Shown: positions 33,397 through 42,829 of the stretch, piece by piece
Layout of the letters: each line of letters starts with the position of its first letter
Position numbering within the stretch: the first letter of the stretch is position 1
Assembly (NCBI GenBank): GCA_029237695.1
Contig: CM055272.1
Span: forward strand, 37,228,901 to 37,292,900
Direction: 5' to 3'
Source of the DNA: Conchocele bisecta
Taxonomy: Eukaryota > Mollusca > Bivalvia > Lucinida > Thyasiridae
DNA: 64,000 nucleotides
Position numbers and translations under genes: made by a program
The notes under the pieces: model-generated
The model's input: only the letters and a program-made list of their open reading frames with translations
What the model was told of the DNA's origin: nothing
The model's database searches: none

Positions 33397-34186
33397 ATAA
33401 AAAAGGTTTCAAAGAATATGTGTATGTATGTATATGCATGTACATGCATTAACAGTAATGGCATACATTGATATGTATTATGCATATTAATGTATACCAT
33501 TGCGCTGACGTTTTCTTTATCTTATCTGATTAATATTGCAAATATAATCTAAGTATTATCATATGAGTAAGGATGTGTTTATAGGTTGGAACCGTTGACA
33601 AAAATCATATCATTCCCGAATAATGTATAAAGTGCCACATATTCTGAACCGGTTCATGTTCTGTCAAATAAAATATTATTCTAAAGTTGCTTGTATCACT
33701 CTGCATTAGTATTTACATAATTACTTCATAGAATAATTGTAGTTGCAAATAAATATGATTTTCATGGTTCATAACAATGTTTGCAATAAACAGTTCTCAT
33801 TGAAATTACTTTTTTTACTAGAAATTCTCATCATTTTGTATAAAAATGTAAAATTTGACCCTAAAACTACCTCTAGACCCTTATGATGACATCCAATTAA
33901 CCATATTATTGCAGAAAACGGCTCCACGTACACGAAAACCTATATAAAGACATATTATACATCATTGTATGACAAGTAGGTAAAAAGTTAGATTTTCAAA
34001 ATGGCGACTGGCGGATTTATGCAAATTACGAGATTTGCCCAAGGTTGCCGCTTGGGCAACAAAACTAAATTTGCTGTATATATCTGTCGGAGTATGAATC
34101 AAGAAAAAAAGTTTATAGGAAACACAATGTCTAGGTTCACAAAATGACTACTCGACTAAAATGCCAGATTGCCGCAGAGGCGATTT

Positions 34187-34276
34187 CCTGACCCCTAGGC
34201 CACGAAAAAAGTCATCCAACTATTCGAGTATTGTAGATTTTCTTCACTTTTTTTTTGCCGGGAGCAGGGGGGTGGT

Positions 34277-34307
<31 letters not shown>

Positions 34308-34371
34308 GTCCGGACTCCCTGGACCCCCCCCCCCCCCCCACCCCCCCCCCCCCCCCTGTATCCGCGCCTGA
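34187..34371. repeat. Fragment of a CAGGCGCGGAT element with G and C runs
   Basis: It shares the block AAAAAAGTCATCCAACTATT and TTGCCGGGAGCAGGGGG with 19610-19680 and ends TGTATCCGCGCCTG. G run at about 34291-34308, C runs at 34325-34357, and a (GT)n tract at 34274-34290. The left end is missing. Confidence 0.65.
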
Positions 34372-34959
34372 CTAGGTTCATATTTAAGGTTATTTAGGAA
34401 TCAAAGTGCAGTGTAACTCGCTGATATGTAGCCAGTTAAATTATGCGTTCACCATTTTGAATTCATGAGGACAACCGACGAAAAAGAGTGACAATGTCAA
34501 AGAACGACAGTTAGGCGACAATGTACAGCGCCTCAAGCATTTGTAAGTCATTGATGCTGCGAGTAACTCGTGCAAGTATCCTTGCTATAATATTTTGTCA
34601 CGACAGCATGGTCATAACGTCAAACATGGATTCACGTTCAGTGACGTCACAAGTGCGTGATGTCACGTCATTACGTCATAATGTGTGTACTGATGCATCG
34701 CGTCTCATATTAGTGAAAGTTTCAGTAAGTTATCATGTTCCGTTATCTGTTCACACTGTTAACTGACACCAATACACGTAAATTGAACGGCAAAATGTAA
34801 ACTTTTACGGCGATGTTAATAGACAATTTGAATCGTCGTTTTTCCGACGTCGTTTACCGCTTTTCATGACGTTGTCATTAAGCCCGGTTTTCGTATGGCG
34901 CGGCCCATATATATTTGTTTATTAAAGTCTCATCAATGTATACACATAAGATAATACAA

Positions 34960-35061
34960 TATAGATACTATAGGAATTAATGGCCTTTTTTGTGGAATTT
35001 ATCGGGGTATAAACTTGGAAAAGCCACTTTCGCAATTGGCGATAAAAACTTACAATTTTCG

Positions 35062-35092
<31 letters not shown>

Positions 35093-35395
35093 CGATTTTT
35101 TTTTATCGCCAATTGTTTATAATTCCCGCGAATTTTCCAAGTTTATATCCCCGATAAATTCCACAAAAAGGCCATTCATTCCTTATAATTCCAGCATTTG
35201 AAATAAATTCATCAAGAAAATGTGTTTATTTTCCGTTTTCTTAAGAATTATGTTAACTGCGCATCACGGTTGCGGAAAGTAGTTCGGTGTGGGAGTTTAC
35301 TGGGATGTAAATTTTGGACAGAGACTTGCTACGGGCCAATCAAATGTTAGGGAATTGTGTAAATATTTTTGTGCTGGAATTATAGTAAAATAGTA
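34960..35395. repeat. Hairpin repeat with a poly-A centre
   Basis: Inverted blocks GGAATTTATCGGGGTATAAA and its complement (about 34995 and 35140), and CAATTGGCGATAAAAA with its complement, flank an A run of about 30 (35060-35089). The outer part is related to 2790-3445 (GTTTACTGGGATGTAAATTT, TTAGGGAATTGTGTAAATA). Confidence 0.7.
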
Positions 35396-35988
35396 CATCA
35401 CCATTCTATAAGAATTATAAGAGACTACACTCACTATAAAACATGTGTTTTGCCACATTAAAAAATGAATATGAATACATGGGTAATATGTACCTACAGT
35501 TATCTAACGTGTTCGTGACACCAGCATCTGATACATGCTATAACGCACATGCACAAACTACATGCAACCTACTGCGTGTATCATGACTATGACGTACCCG
35601 TACACTAAAACACATGATAAACATACGCTACAATCGCTACATAAACCAGGAATAAAAATCCCAGATAAAACATGTCAGGTGATCAGTACAGCTTCGATGT
35701 ATGAGCCTCTGCTTAAGTTATATAATATAATCTAATGTTCGTATCGGTTTCAAATGACTTAATAACCTCACTGATTTCACTGAAAACAATAAACTATGAA
35801 CTCAGTAAACTTGTTTAACAGATATCAAATCACCAGTAAGATTAGTTAAACCGTGTAATAAATATCACTCATATATCATGGAAGATCTTATATGTAATAA
35901 ACACAGGGAAAAACGTCGCATCACCTGATTTCAAGAATGCAAAAAGTTCACACATTACAAATAATTACTAACAGTAACACTTGTGTAG
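35396..35988. other. Anonymous AT-rich DNA
   Basis: No supported gene or repeat. It lies between the hairpin repeat and the TTAA MITE cluster. Confidence 0.4.
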
Positions 35989-36470
35989 TTAACCCTTTCA
36001 ACACCACAGACCTCTATAGAGACAATGTTTGCAAACAGTGCAGATCCAGATGAGCCGGCTCGTAACGAGCCGTCTCATCAGGATCTCCACTGTTTGTTAA
36101 TAATTTTAAACGTCGTACAGATTACCCTTTTAGAAGAATGGGATAATTTGAATGAACAAAATTAATGAAATAGCGTGAAACATTGGCATGAAACATCCTA
36201 TTAAGTTACTTGGTGTTGAAAGGGTTATTAACCCTTTCAACACCACAGACCTCTATAGAGACAATGTTTGCAAACAGTGCAGATCCAGATGAGCCGGCTC
36301 GTAACGAGCCGTCTCATCAGGATCTCCACTGTTTGTTAATAGTTATCAAATTTGAAAAAATTACCCTTTCTGAAGAATGGAATAGCCTGAAAATTTGAAT
36401 GGACCAATGAAATAGCGTGAAACATTGGCATGGAACATCCTATTAAGTTACTTGGTGTTGAAAGGGTTAA
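35989..36470. mobile_element. Two TTAA MITEs (family 1) in direct tandem
   Basis: Copy 3 (35989-36227) starts TTAACCCTTTCAACACC and ends TGTTGAAAGGGTTAT; copy 4 (36228-36470) starts immediately with TTAACCCTTTCAACACC and ends GTGTTGAAAGGGTTAA. The two are nearly identical, with GATGAGCCGGCTCGTAACGA cores. A tandem pair sharing one TTAA suggests either a second insertion into the flanking TTAA or duplication of the element. Confidence 0.86.
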
Positions 36471-36529
36471 ACTGTAATTAAAGTTATCACATATTTGATA
36501 CATTTTCTAGTTTTGTTTCTGCATTTACA

Positions 36530-37056
36530 CAGCACATTGGTAATTGGTCGTGACGAGCCGTCTTATCAGGATCTGCACTTTTTGCAAGTATTTTTCATAT
36601 TTTTGAGAGAACAAAAACACCCCCCGAGTAGTCTGAAAATCATTTTGCGACCATTGGATTGGTTGCAAAATTAACATATCAAAATCCATTCCAGTTACTT
36701 AGGGGTGTAAGGGTGAAATAACTATGATGCGAAGTGTGGACTAGTAGATACCAAACAATGTGCACGCACAGGTTGAAGTAACGGACCAAGATCCATAAAT
36801 ACATGTACATTAACCCTTTCACCCCTAAGTAACTGGAATGGATATTGATATGTTAATTTTGCAACCAATCCAACCGTCACCAAATGGTTTTCAGACTAGT
36901 CCATTTATGAAAAGGGGTATATTTTGTTCTCAAAAATATGAAAATTACTTTCAAAAAGTGCAGATCCTGATGAGACGGCTCGTTACGAGCCGGCTCATCT
37001 GGGTCTGCACTGTTTGCATAAACCGCTATAGCGGGCTTTCGGGTTCAAATGGTATA
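36530..37056. mobile_element. Two more TTAA MITE family 1 copies, one truncated, one inverted
   Basis: 36530-36719 is a copy missing its left end (TGACGAGCCGTCTTATCAGG to GTGTAAGGG). 36810-37056 starts TTAACCCTTTCACCCC, has the core in inverse orientation (GAGACGGCTCGTTACGAGCC) and ends GGGTTCAAATGG, the right TTAA being lost. Confidence 0.78.
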
Positions 37057-37173
37057 CCTAAAAGTATCAATCAGTGGGAAAAAATCATTTGGAAAAAAAT
37101 GTTTAGGCTACTCCCTGTAGAACATGTAGATGAGCCCTTCAAAACATATATGTATCCTTGGCTAATTTATATA

Positions 37174-37379
37174 CAGTGAAACCTCTCCAAATCGGACACC
37201 CTGGGAGGTTTCCGGCTTTGAGAGGTTACAATGCAACTCAGACATTTGATCATTCTGAGCCACAGTTGCGTGCTATGCGACCACGAACAGACAGTATCAC
37301 CCGAGATAAATGACCCAGAAATTCATAAAAATAAAATAACTTGTGTTCTCTTGGTCTCCGGTTTAGAGAGGTTCCACTG
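37174..37379. mobile_element. TA-flanked MITE (CAGTGAAACCTCTCCAA)
   Basis: Ends CAGTGAAACCTCTCC and AGAGAGGTTCCACTG, flanked by TA (37172-37173 and 37380-37381). At 206 bp it fits a non-autonomous mariner/Tc1-type element. Relatives at 1240, 2227 and 48618. Confidence 0.85.
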
Positions 37380-37519
37380 TACTTAGATTCTAGACGCGGT
37401 CGCGGGTAAAACTATCACGTGCTCTTGGCGTTCTTTGCCAACCTTAAGCAGACTAGCGTGAAAACATCCGAGATATTCGATTCATGTCGCGTGAGACGGT
37501 CGTGACTGGAGCAATGATG

Positions 37520-37920
37520 TTTATCCCGTCAACACAGTGCGTATGTGCCGTGAAACACAGTGCCGTGAAACATTTTTGATATCCAGTCAACACAATTTTT
37601 GCATTTTACAGCCATTTGTAGGTGTTGACGGGATACATAGAATAGTAGGTTAGTGCCGTGAATGGGAAAAAATATCTGGCGCGGCACGGAAACGGAATGT
37701 GCTCGGCAGAGCCTCGCCCATCCCCTTTCCTGAGCCTTGCCAGATATTCTTTCCCATTCACGGCACTAACCTACTATTCTCTATCTATTTTCCTTATTTC
37801 TGAACCAAAATATATGTTGTGACCACTCATTTGAACCGTCTCTGATGAGAAATAAAGAAATTCTTGAGCCTTGCCAGATATGTTTTCCATTCACGGCACT
37901 AACCTACTATTCTCTATTTA
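37520..37920. mobile_element. Double foldback element (CCCGTCAACAC / AATAGTAGGTTAGTG)
   Basis: Two hairpins in a row: TATCCCGTCAACACA pairs with GTGTTGACGGGATA (37522-37635), then AGAATAGTAGGTTAGTGCC pairs with GGCACTAACCTACTATTCT (37638-37785). A tail copy of the last arm is at 37868-37918. The same two-hairpin arrangement is at 54472-54733, and a half copy at 1767-1840. Confidence 0.75.
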
Positions 37921-38389
37921 TGGCATTGCATGATTTGTGGCAGGTGGCAGGTGGGAGAATGCGATGGGTAATTTAACGATCGGGGTTCATCCTGGTTTGA
38001 CCCTTACATACTTCTTTTTTGTATGTGACACTTAAATCTGGTTATACCCCTAAAGTGAGATCACAGTTATTTGTCAGAAGAATACATGGGATTTCAATAA
38101 CTGTTTGGCGAATAGTGGGTCTACACAGGTCACATATCCCATTAACTTCTTTATCCAGTCACAGCCACATTATATACATTTTATGGTTATTTACGGTTAT
38201 GGTTATTTAATGTGCAGAAAATATTGAAAACCACACGCCTACCCGAATGTGTTAGTACATTGTATACGATTTTGTACCCGGACCCACTGTGTTTATAAAA
38301 CTTCATCGACATTCAATTTTGTATTCATAGCAGTTTCATAGCAGTTTGATATCGAACAATCAAACAAACAAAATCTTTATAACCAGATG
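37921..38389. other. Anonymous DNA with a GGTGGCAGGTGG/ACAGCCACAT repeat fragment
   Basis: 38090-38175 is a decayed GTGGCTGTGACTGGAG-type fragment (ATCCAGTCACAGCCACAT). The remainder is not recognised. Confidence 0.4.
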
Positions 38390-38602
38390 CAGGCGCGGAT
38401 CCAGGATTTCGGATTAGGGGGGGGGGGGGGGGGGGGGGGGGCGCGTAACTATTTTGCAATACTTGACTATTCGTTCGATAATATAGTCAAGTATTGCAAA
38501 ATAGTCGACCGAGCGGAGCGGAAAAATGCATGGAATACATGGCACTTGGCATGAAACGTGCCTTGTAACTTGTAAAAAATCTTTACTCGGCGAATTTTAG
38601 GT

Positions 38603-38642
<40 letters not shown>

Positions 38643-38680
38643 GCGCGCGCCGGGTCCGTCCCCCACTGAATCCGCCCATG
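38390..38680. mobile_element. CAGGCGCGGAT element with 5-bp target duplication, copy 4
   Basis: Ends CAGGCGCGGATCCAGG and CTGAATCCGCCCATG, flanked by AGATG (38385-38389 and 38681-38685). Two G runs, at about 38417-38441 and 38602-38640, are among the longest in the window. An inner inverted pair, GCAATACTTGACTAT/ATAGTCAAGTATTGC, is at 38456-38502. Confidence 0.85.
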
Positions 38681-39304
38681 AGATGGAAACGTTTAATTCA
38701 AAGATGTCGATGAAACCAGTCAACTCGTTAATTTAATAAATGTCATTGATGAAAGCAAATGTTAGAGTATATTTGTTTCACAAACACAGCATCATATATT
38801 GAATATGTAATGATCGCCCACGTGTTTTCTGTAGCAGCCTAATTTGTATTTGTATAACACTAGTCACTCGCGGATCCAGGATTTCTGGTTAGTAGGAAGA
38901 GGGGTGAAACTTCTTAATTATTGTACTGTATTTTCGGAGACTGCTAGGTGGGTTCGGGATGCCCCCGGAAAAATGATATCGACATCCCATTATAGAGCAA
39001 ACTCAATCTTTACTCGCCTCCCATTCTAGAGCAAACCCAACCCAACTCGCCGAATTTCCCTCCACTGAATCCGCCGTTGATAGTATTAATACACTGTATG
39101 CAATACTTGTGCTTCTATTCCCATATGAGGTTGTTGGAAATTATAATATATACGAGTATGCGCAGTGGTGTTGTTTAACAGCCACACCTACTTATGTTCC
39201 CAATCAGGAATTCTACTCAAGACAGAATGCACAACAATCGGATTATACATTCTAATGAAGCAGAATACAAAACAATCGGAGTAGTTAAATCAGTTTAACC
39301 CTTA
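38681..39304. other. Anonymous DNA with a GGATCC-type element variant
   Basis: 38870-39077 begins CGCGGATCCAGGATTTCTGG and ends CTGAATCCGCCG and is related to the CAGGCGCGGAT family, but no clean duplication is visible. It contains a direct repeat around TAGAGCAAAC. The rest is anonymous. Confidence 0.5.
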
Positions 39305-39515
39305 AAGTGCGGGAACCGAAAATAGTCGTCTGCTGCTGTGTCATATTTTGTCTCTTCTCTCAGTAAAAACATGGTTTGTCAGCATTTTAGAATCATTTCC
39401 ATTGGAAATGATTCTAAAGTGCTGTCAAACCATGTTTTTGATGAGAAAAATGGAGAAAAAAAAATAAACAGCAGACGACAAATTTTAATTCAGCATTGTA
39501 AGTGTTAATGTACCT
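39305..39515. mobile_element. TTAA-flanked foldback element (AACATGGTTTG hairpin)
   Basis: The hairpin pairs AAAAACATGGTTTGTCAGC and TTTTAGAATCATTTCCATTG with their complements. The ends next to TTAA are CCCTTAAAGTGCGG and CATTGTAAGTG, weakly matched. Relatives are at 1319-1505 and 53368-53576. Confidence 0.7.
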
Positions 39516-39734
39516 ATGTCACGCGAGATCTGACGTTTTTGCAAATACCAAAGACTGTATGGCACACCGTATTACTATATACAACCATATATTCACAAAA
39601 CTAAATAAACATTAGACCATTAGAAGATATCTTTACTATATACGTATATATCTTACATATTGTTTATTGCTCATCTCTTTCGTTTCCGTGCGATAACTTG
39701 ACCACCGTTTATCCGAGCTTCGCGATATTTCACA

Positions 39735-40000
39735 TGTACATTAATATGTGGCTGTGACTGGAGAAATGGGGCTTATGGGTTTTGCGACCAGTGTAGACCC
39801 AGATCAGCCTGTGCATCCTCGTGTATATCCAGATCAGCATGTGCATCCGCACAGTCTAATTTGGATCTGCACGATTCGCCATTCGATCAATGAAACAGCC
39901 GTCATGCTTCTAACAAACAACACAGATCATTAACAGGCTGCATGAGTGTTATTTGATCAGGAGCTACACCGATCATAAATCCCATAAATAACAATCCCTA
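39735..40000. repeat. GTGGCTGTGACTGGAG-type element
   Basis: Begins ATGTGGCTGTGACTGGAG with AATGGGGCTTATGGG. Contains GTGTAGACCCAGATCAGCC and a second GATCAGCATGTGCATCC, then ATTCGCCATTCGATCAATGA and a degraded right end (ATCATAAATCCCATAA). Relatives: 26896-27316, 61292-61505 and 61680-61930. Confidence 0.6.
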
Positions 40001-40090
40001 ACATGGGTGAATATGTATATATGGGGAGTTAAAGGTATGCCCACTCCGTAGGTTATACTATAGGGAGACAGACTGAGATAGGTATGTATA

Positions 40091-40664
40091 GTAGAGGCAA
40101 ATTAACACAGATCCGTGACCAATTATCTGAGACAAAGGTTTGAGCACATTTTCCACATCTACATTCAATTACGAAAAAAATGAGCGGGGGTGACCCTCGC
40201 GAAAAATGCTGGCAATTTCTTGCCGACTCGCGAAAACCAAGATGGCCGCCATTTTCAGTCGAATTGGCCATGTGTGGGTTCCTTTTGATCATTGAAGTTG
40301 GTTTTTGTGGCTAAAACTTCTGTTACCATGAGCAGAAAGTATCTGCAAAGAATATTATGTCTGAAAATGCATACAGGATGAAATAATCCAAGATGGCCGC
40401 CATTTTCAGTCCAATTATTCATTAACGGCTACAGAAGGGTTATTTTTGACCAATTGAAGTTGTTTTTCTAGTTTAGAACCTCTGCTAACAGGAAGAGAAA
40501 ATATCTGCAAAGAATATTTTACATGAAAATTGCATAGAGGACAGAAAAAATCCAAGATGGCCGCCATTTTTTCATAAAAATATTCAATTACATGCTTAAT
40601 AAATAGCAGTGAATTCCGTTTTGCAGCCTAAATTTCTGTTTTGAAGAGGACAATGTAATTACAC
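40091..40664. repeat. Locus B left terminal inverted repeat
   Basis: Mirror of 45985-46558. It contains GCCGCCATTTT on the far side of AAGATG at about 40240, 40390 and 40553, marking three internal subrepeats. The AAAATGGCGGC complement matches the YY1-type core, a similarity only. Confidence 0.85.
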
Positions 40665-41059
40665 TATTATGTGGGGGGTGGATTTTGTCCTACCTTGATT
40701 TGAACGGGGGGTTATGTCTGTGTATTTTGGACGGGGGTAACTTGTCCTCAGAAGTAAAACAACATTCATTCATACACTTTTGTTCGATCTATTTCTTGAC
40801 CACGGATTAAATTACATAATGGCTTTCAGATTTATGTATTCAGTTTATTAAAACTTTATTTATTATTAATATATCATATGTAGCTAATTTACTTTAATTG
40901 CTTTAATGATTTAACTAAATTACATGTACATACAATGTGTTACTTATGCTATTAGTTACAACAGTGTGTGTGTCAATGTAATTATTTGATTATCATCAAA
41001 CATCAATAAATAAAAATCCAGAGTTATCTTCCTTGTATTCTTACTTACTTGAATGATGT

Positions 41060-41226
41060 AATGAGCTGAACAGCAGTCTTATCATTGGTCAATTGTGATC
41101 TAACTACGCTGCCATTTATAACCAGTTTTTAATCTGATGTTCATAACTGCATTTGTTGCAGAAGCTGAACAAAGCAGTCTTATCATTGGTCAATTGTGAT
41201 TTAACTACGCTACCATTTATTTTCAA
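41060..41226 (+). promoter_or_regulatory. Duplicated block upstream of the locus B gene
   Basis: A block of about 55 bp with CAGTCTTATCATTGGTCAAT and TTGTGATCTAACTACGCT occurs twice, at about 41067 and 41172. Each holds an inverted CCAAT-type pentamer (ATTGG). It lies 150-300 bp before the first recognisable codons of the transposase gene and after the left inverted repeat, so it may be the promoter; this is inference from position. Confidence 0.35.
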
Positions 41227-42152
41227 AAGTATGTCCTGGCATAAACTTTCTATTATAATTTGATGCATTCAGAAACATAGATGTCTGAACATATGTCTGA
41301 ACCACTAATCAGAGCGCTTCCTCCAATGAAAAGGGGACTGGAAACGGACAAAAGAGTTGTGTATTATATGCGACCTAGAGTGTGATGAGGATAGAAGCAG
41401 TTATCCTATTGATTTATGGAATACGCTGAAGGAATCAGCAAAAGGCTGGAGAGGCCTGGATCGCCATGGAGACATGTATGATAACTTAGCATGGGATAAT
41501 GGACCCAACAGGTATCTTTTTCCACAAAAAGTGTAAAAATGCAGCTTTGTAGCACGAGGAAGCTACAACAAGCCATTGCAAGACAGGAGAAAGTGACCGA
41601 GATAGAACAGGAAGCACAACCGCCAGTAGATGTAGAAGATAGCGACACAGCTTCATCCAGTAGACGACTACGTCACTGCAGTGGACCACTGCACAATAAG
41701 CTGCTATGTATCTGGTGCATGAAGTCAGATAATCCAAACATCCACAGGAAGGGAAATTGTGCCTGCTCCAACAGGAGTGTGCATGGAGAACATTCAAATC
41801 ACACACGGTCTACCTAGAGGATGATACAATGCGAGATCGAATATTAGCGGTTATTGATTCCACATGATCCATTTGCCGCTGAAATTCGGTATCATCGTGG
41901 CTGCTGGAAAAGGTATGTTCAGCCAGTCTACCGTACCGAAGAAGGGGAGGACACTACTCTGCACTTGCAAAGTGGTGAGGTATGCTGAAGTGCAACAGAT
42001 GTTTTTTCAACATGTTCAGAAAGTTGTTTTCGAACTGAAAGAACCAAGGTCATTGCAAGGACTTCTGCTAGATTACAGTCTCATGAAAAACTTTGGATTT
42101 GATATGACTACAACAAAAATCTAGCACATTAAGCAACTGCTACAGAAGGAAT

Positions 42153-42806
42153 TTGAAGATAAAATTGGTTTTCATGTTCGTTTTCACAAGAACAAGAGCA
42201 CCCATTGTTTATGACACATCAGAAGGAGGGAGTTATATAGAGGCTGCAATATATTCATGGGGTGTAAGTGATGAACAATTGCTGAATTCTGTTGCAAGAC
42301 GTTTGAAGCAGAAGCTTACAAATGATGAAATCATGGTATGGCCACCAACTGCTAATGAGTTGGATCTTCCAGAAGAGCCAAATATGCTCTTGCGTATGTT
42401 TCTGACTTGGCTTAGAAATCCGGCTCAAACTTCTTTTAGTACACCATGTGACGAACTAGATATATTGAGTATTGCGTCACTGATATCTTCGTTTGTCACG
42501 AGGAAACGCACAGCCATGAAGACATTATTGTCTGTGACAATCCATGGGCTAACAAGAAGCCGCGAAATAGTGGACATTCTAAATAAACTGTCACTTGGCA
42601 TAAGTTACCAAGATGTCCTCAATCTGTATGCCTCGTGGGCAAAACAAGACATTGAAGAGAATGAGGTTTGCCCAGAAGAGCTGGCAGAAGGCTTTCCTGG
42701 AACGGCTGTCATGGACAATGATGATTTTCAAGACGACACCCTCACTGGTGCAAACACATCACATCGAACCAATGTTATGTTCATTCAACAGAAGATGTTG
42801 CCATAG
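42153..42806 (+). pseudogene. Locus B middle-N region (217 residues)
   Basis: The true frame is entered around TRAPIVYDTSEGGSYIEAA, the first residues being out of register. The helix-rich stretch includes LLNSVARRLKQKL, WPPTANELD and LLSVTIHGLTRSREIVDIL. The last in-frame residues are SHRTNV; the ancestral frame continues as VHSTEDVAIASGS one register away, joining the following 640-residue part. No catalytic motif is recognised here. Confidence 0.7.
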
Positions 42807-42829
42807 CTAGTGGCAGTTCAGATCTATCC

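Larger units (their letters stand above)
29787..34158. mobile_element. Locus A: 4.4-kb Academ-like DNA transposon, decayed
   Basis: The terminal inverted repeats start TAGTCGAGTAG and continue imperfectly for at least 200 bp: both ends share GTGAACCTAGACATT, TTTCCTATA, TTTGTTGCCCAA and AATTTGCATAAATCC blocks. A 3-bp AAA duplication flanks the ends (29784-29786 and 34159-34161). The left repeat holds CCAAGATGGCCGCCA and CCAAGATGGCGCCC motifs. Inside is one large, frameshifted gene (about 30420-33396) with a transposase-like core, an XPG-like nuclease and a Cys-rich tail. Academ-type elements are recalled to have 3-4-bp duplications and an associated XPG nuclease; the assignment is inference. 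Confidence 0.72.
27317..34906. mobile_element. 7.6-kb composite transposon, ends shared with 6152-8352
   Basis: The left end reads GAGCCGCGCCGTGCGAAAAC then CGGGCTAACTGACA. The right end is its complement and closes with GGCGCGGCCC at 34906. Both flanks are ATAT-rich, compatible with a 4-bp duplication (ambiguous). The 2.2-kb element at 6152-8352 has related ends and the same TTTCATGACGTTGTCATTAA block before the right end. Subterminal TGACGT words are dense (27480-27530, 34620-34680). Inside are a mariner relic (27917-28555), the nested locus A transposon (29787-34158) and a G-run fragment (34187-34371). The autonomous transposase of this family is not identified. Confidence 0.65.

Noticed and set aside
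33149..33445. His-rich minus-strand frame of 98 residues opposite the locus A tail
   Set aside because: It is the shadow of the acidic and Cys-rich coding strand.
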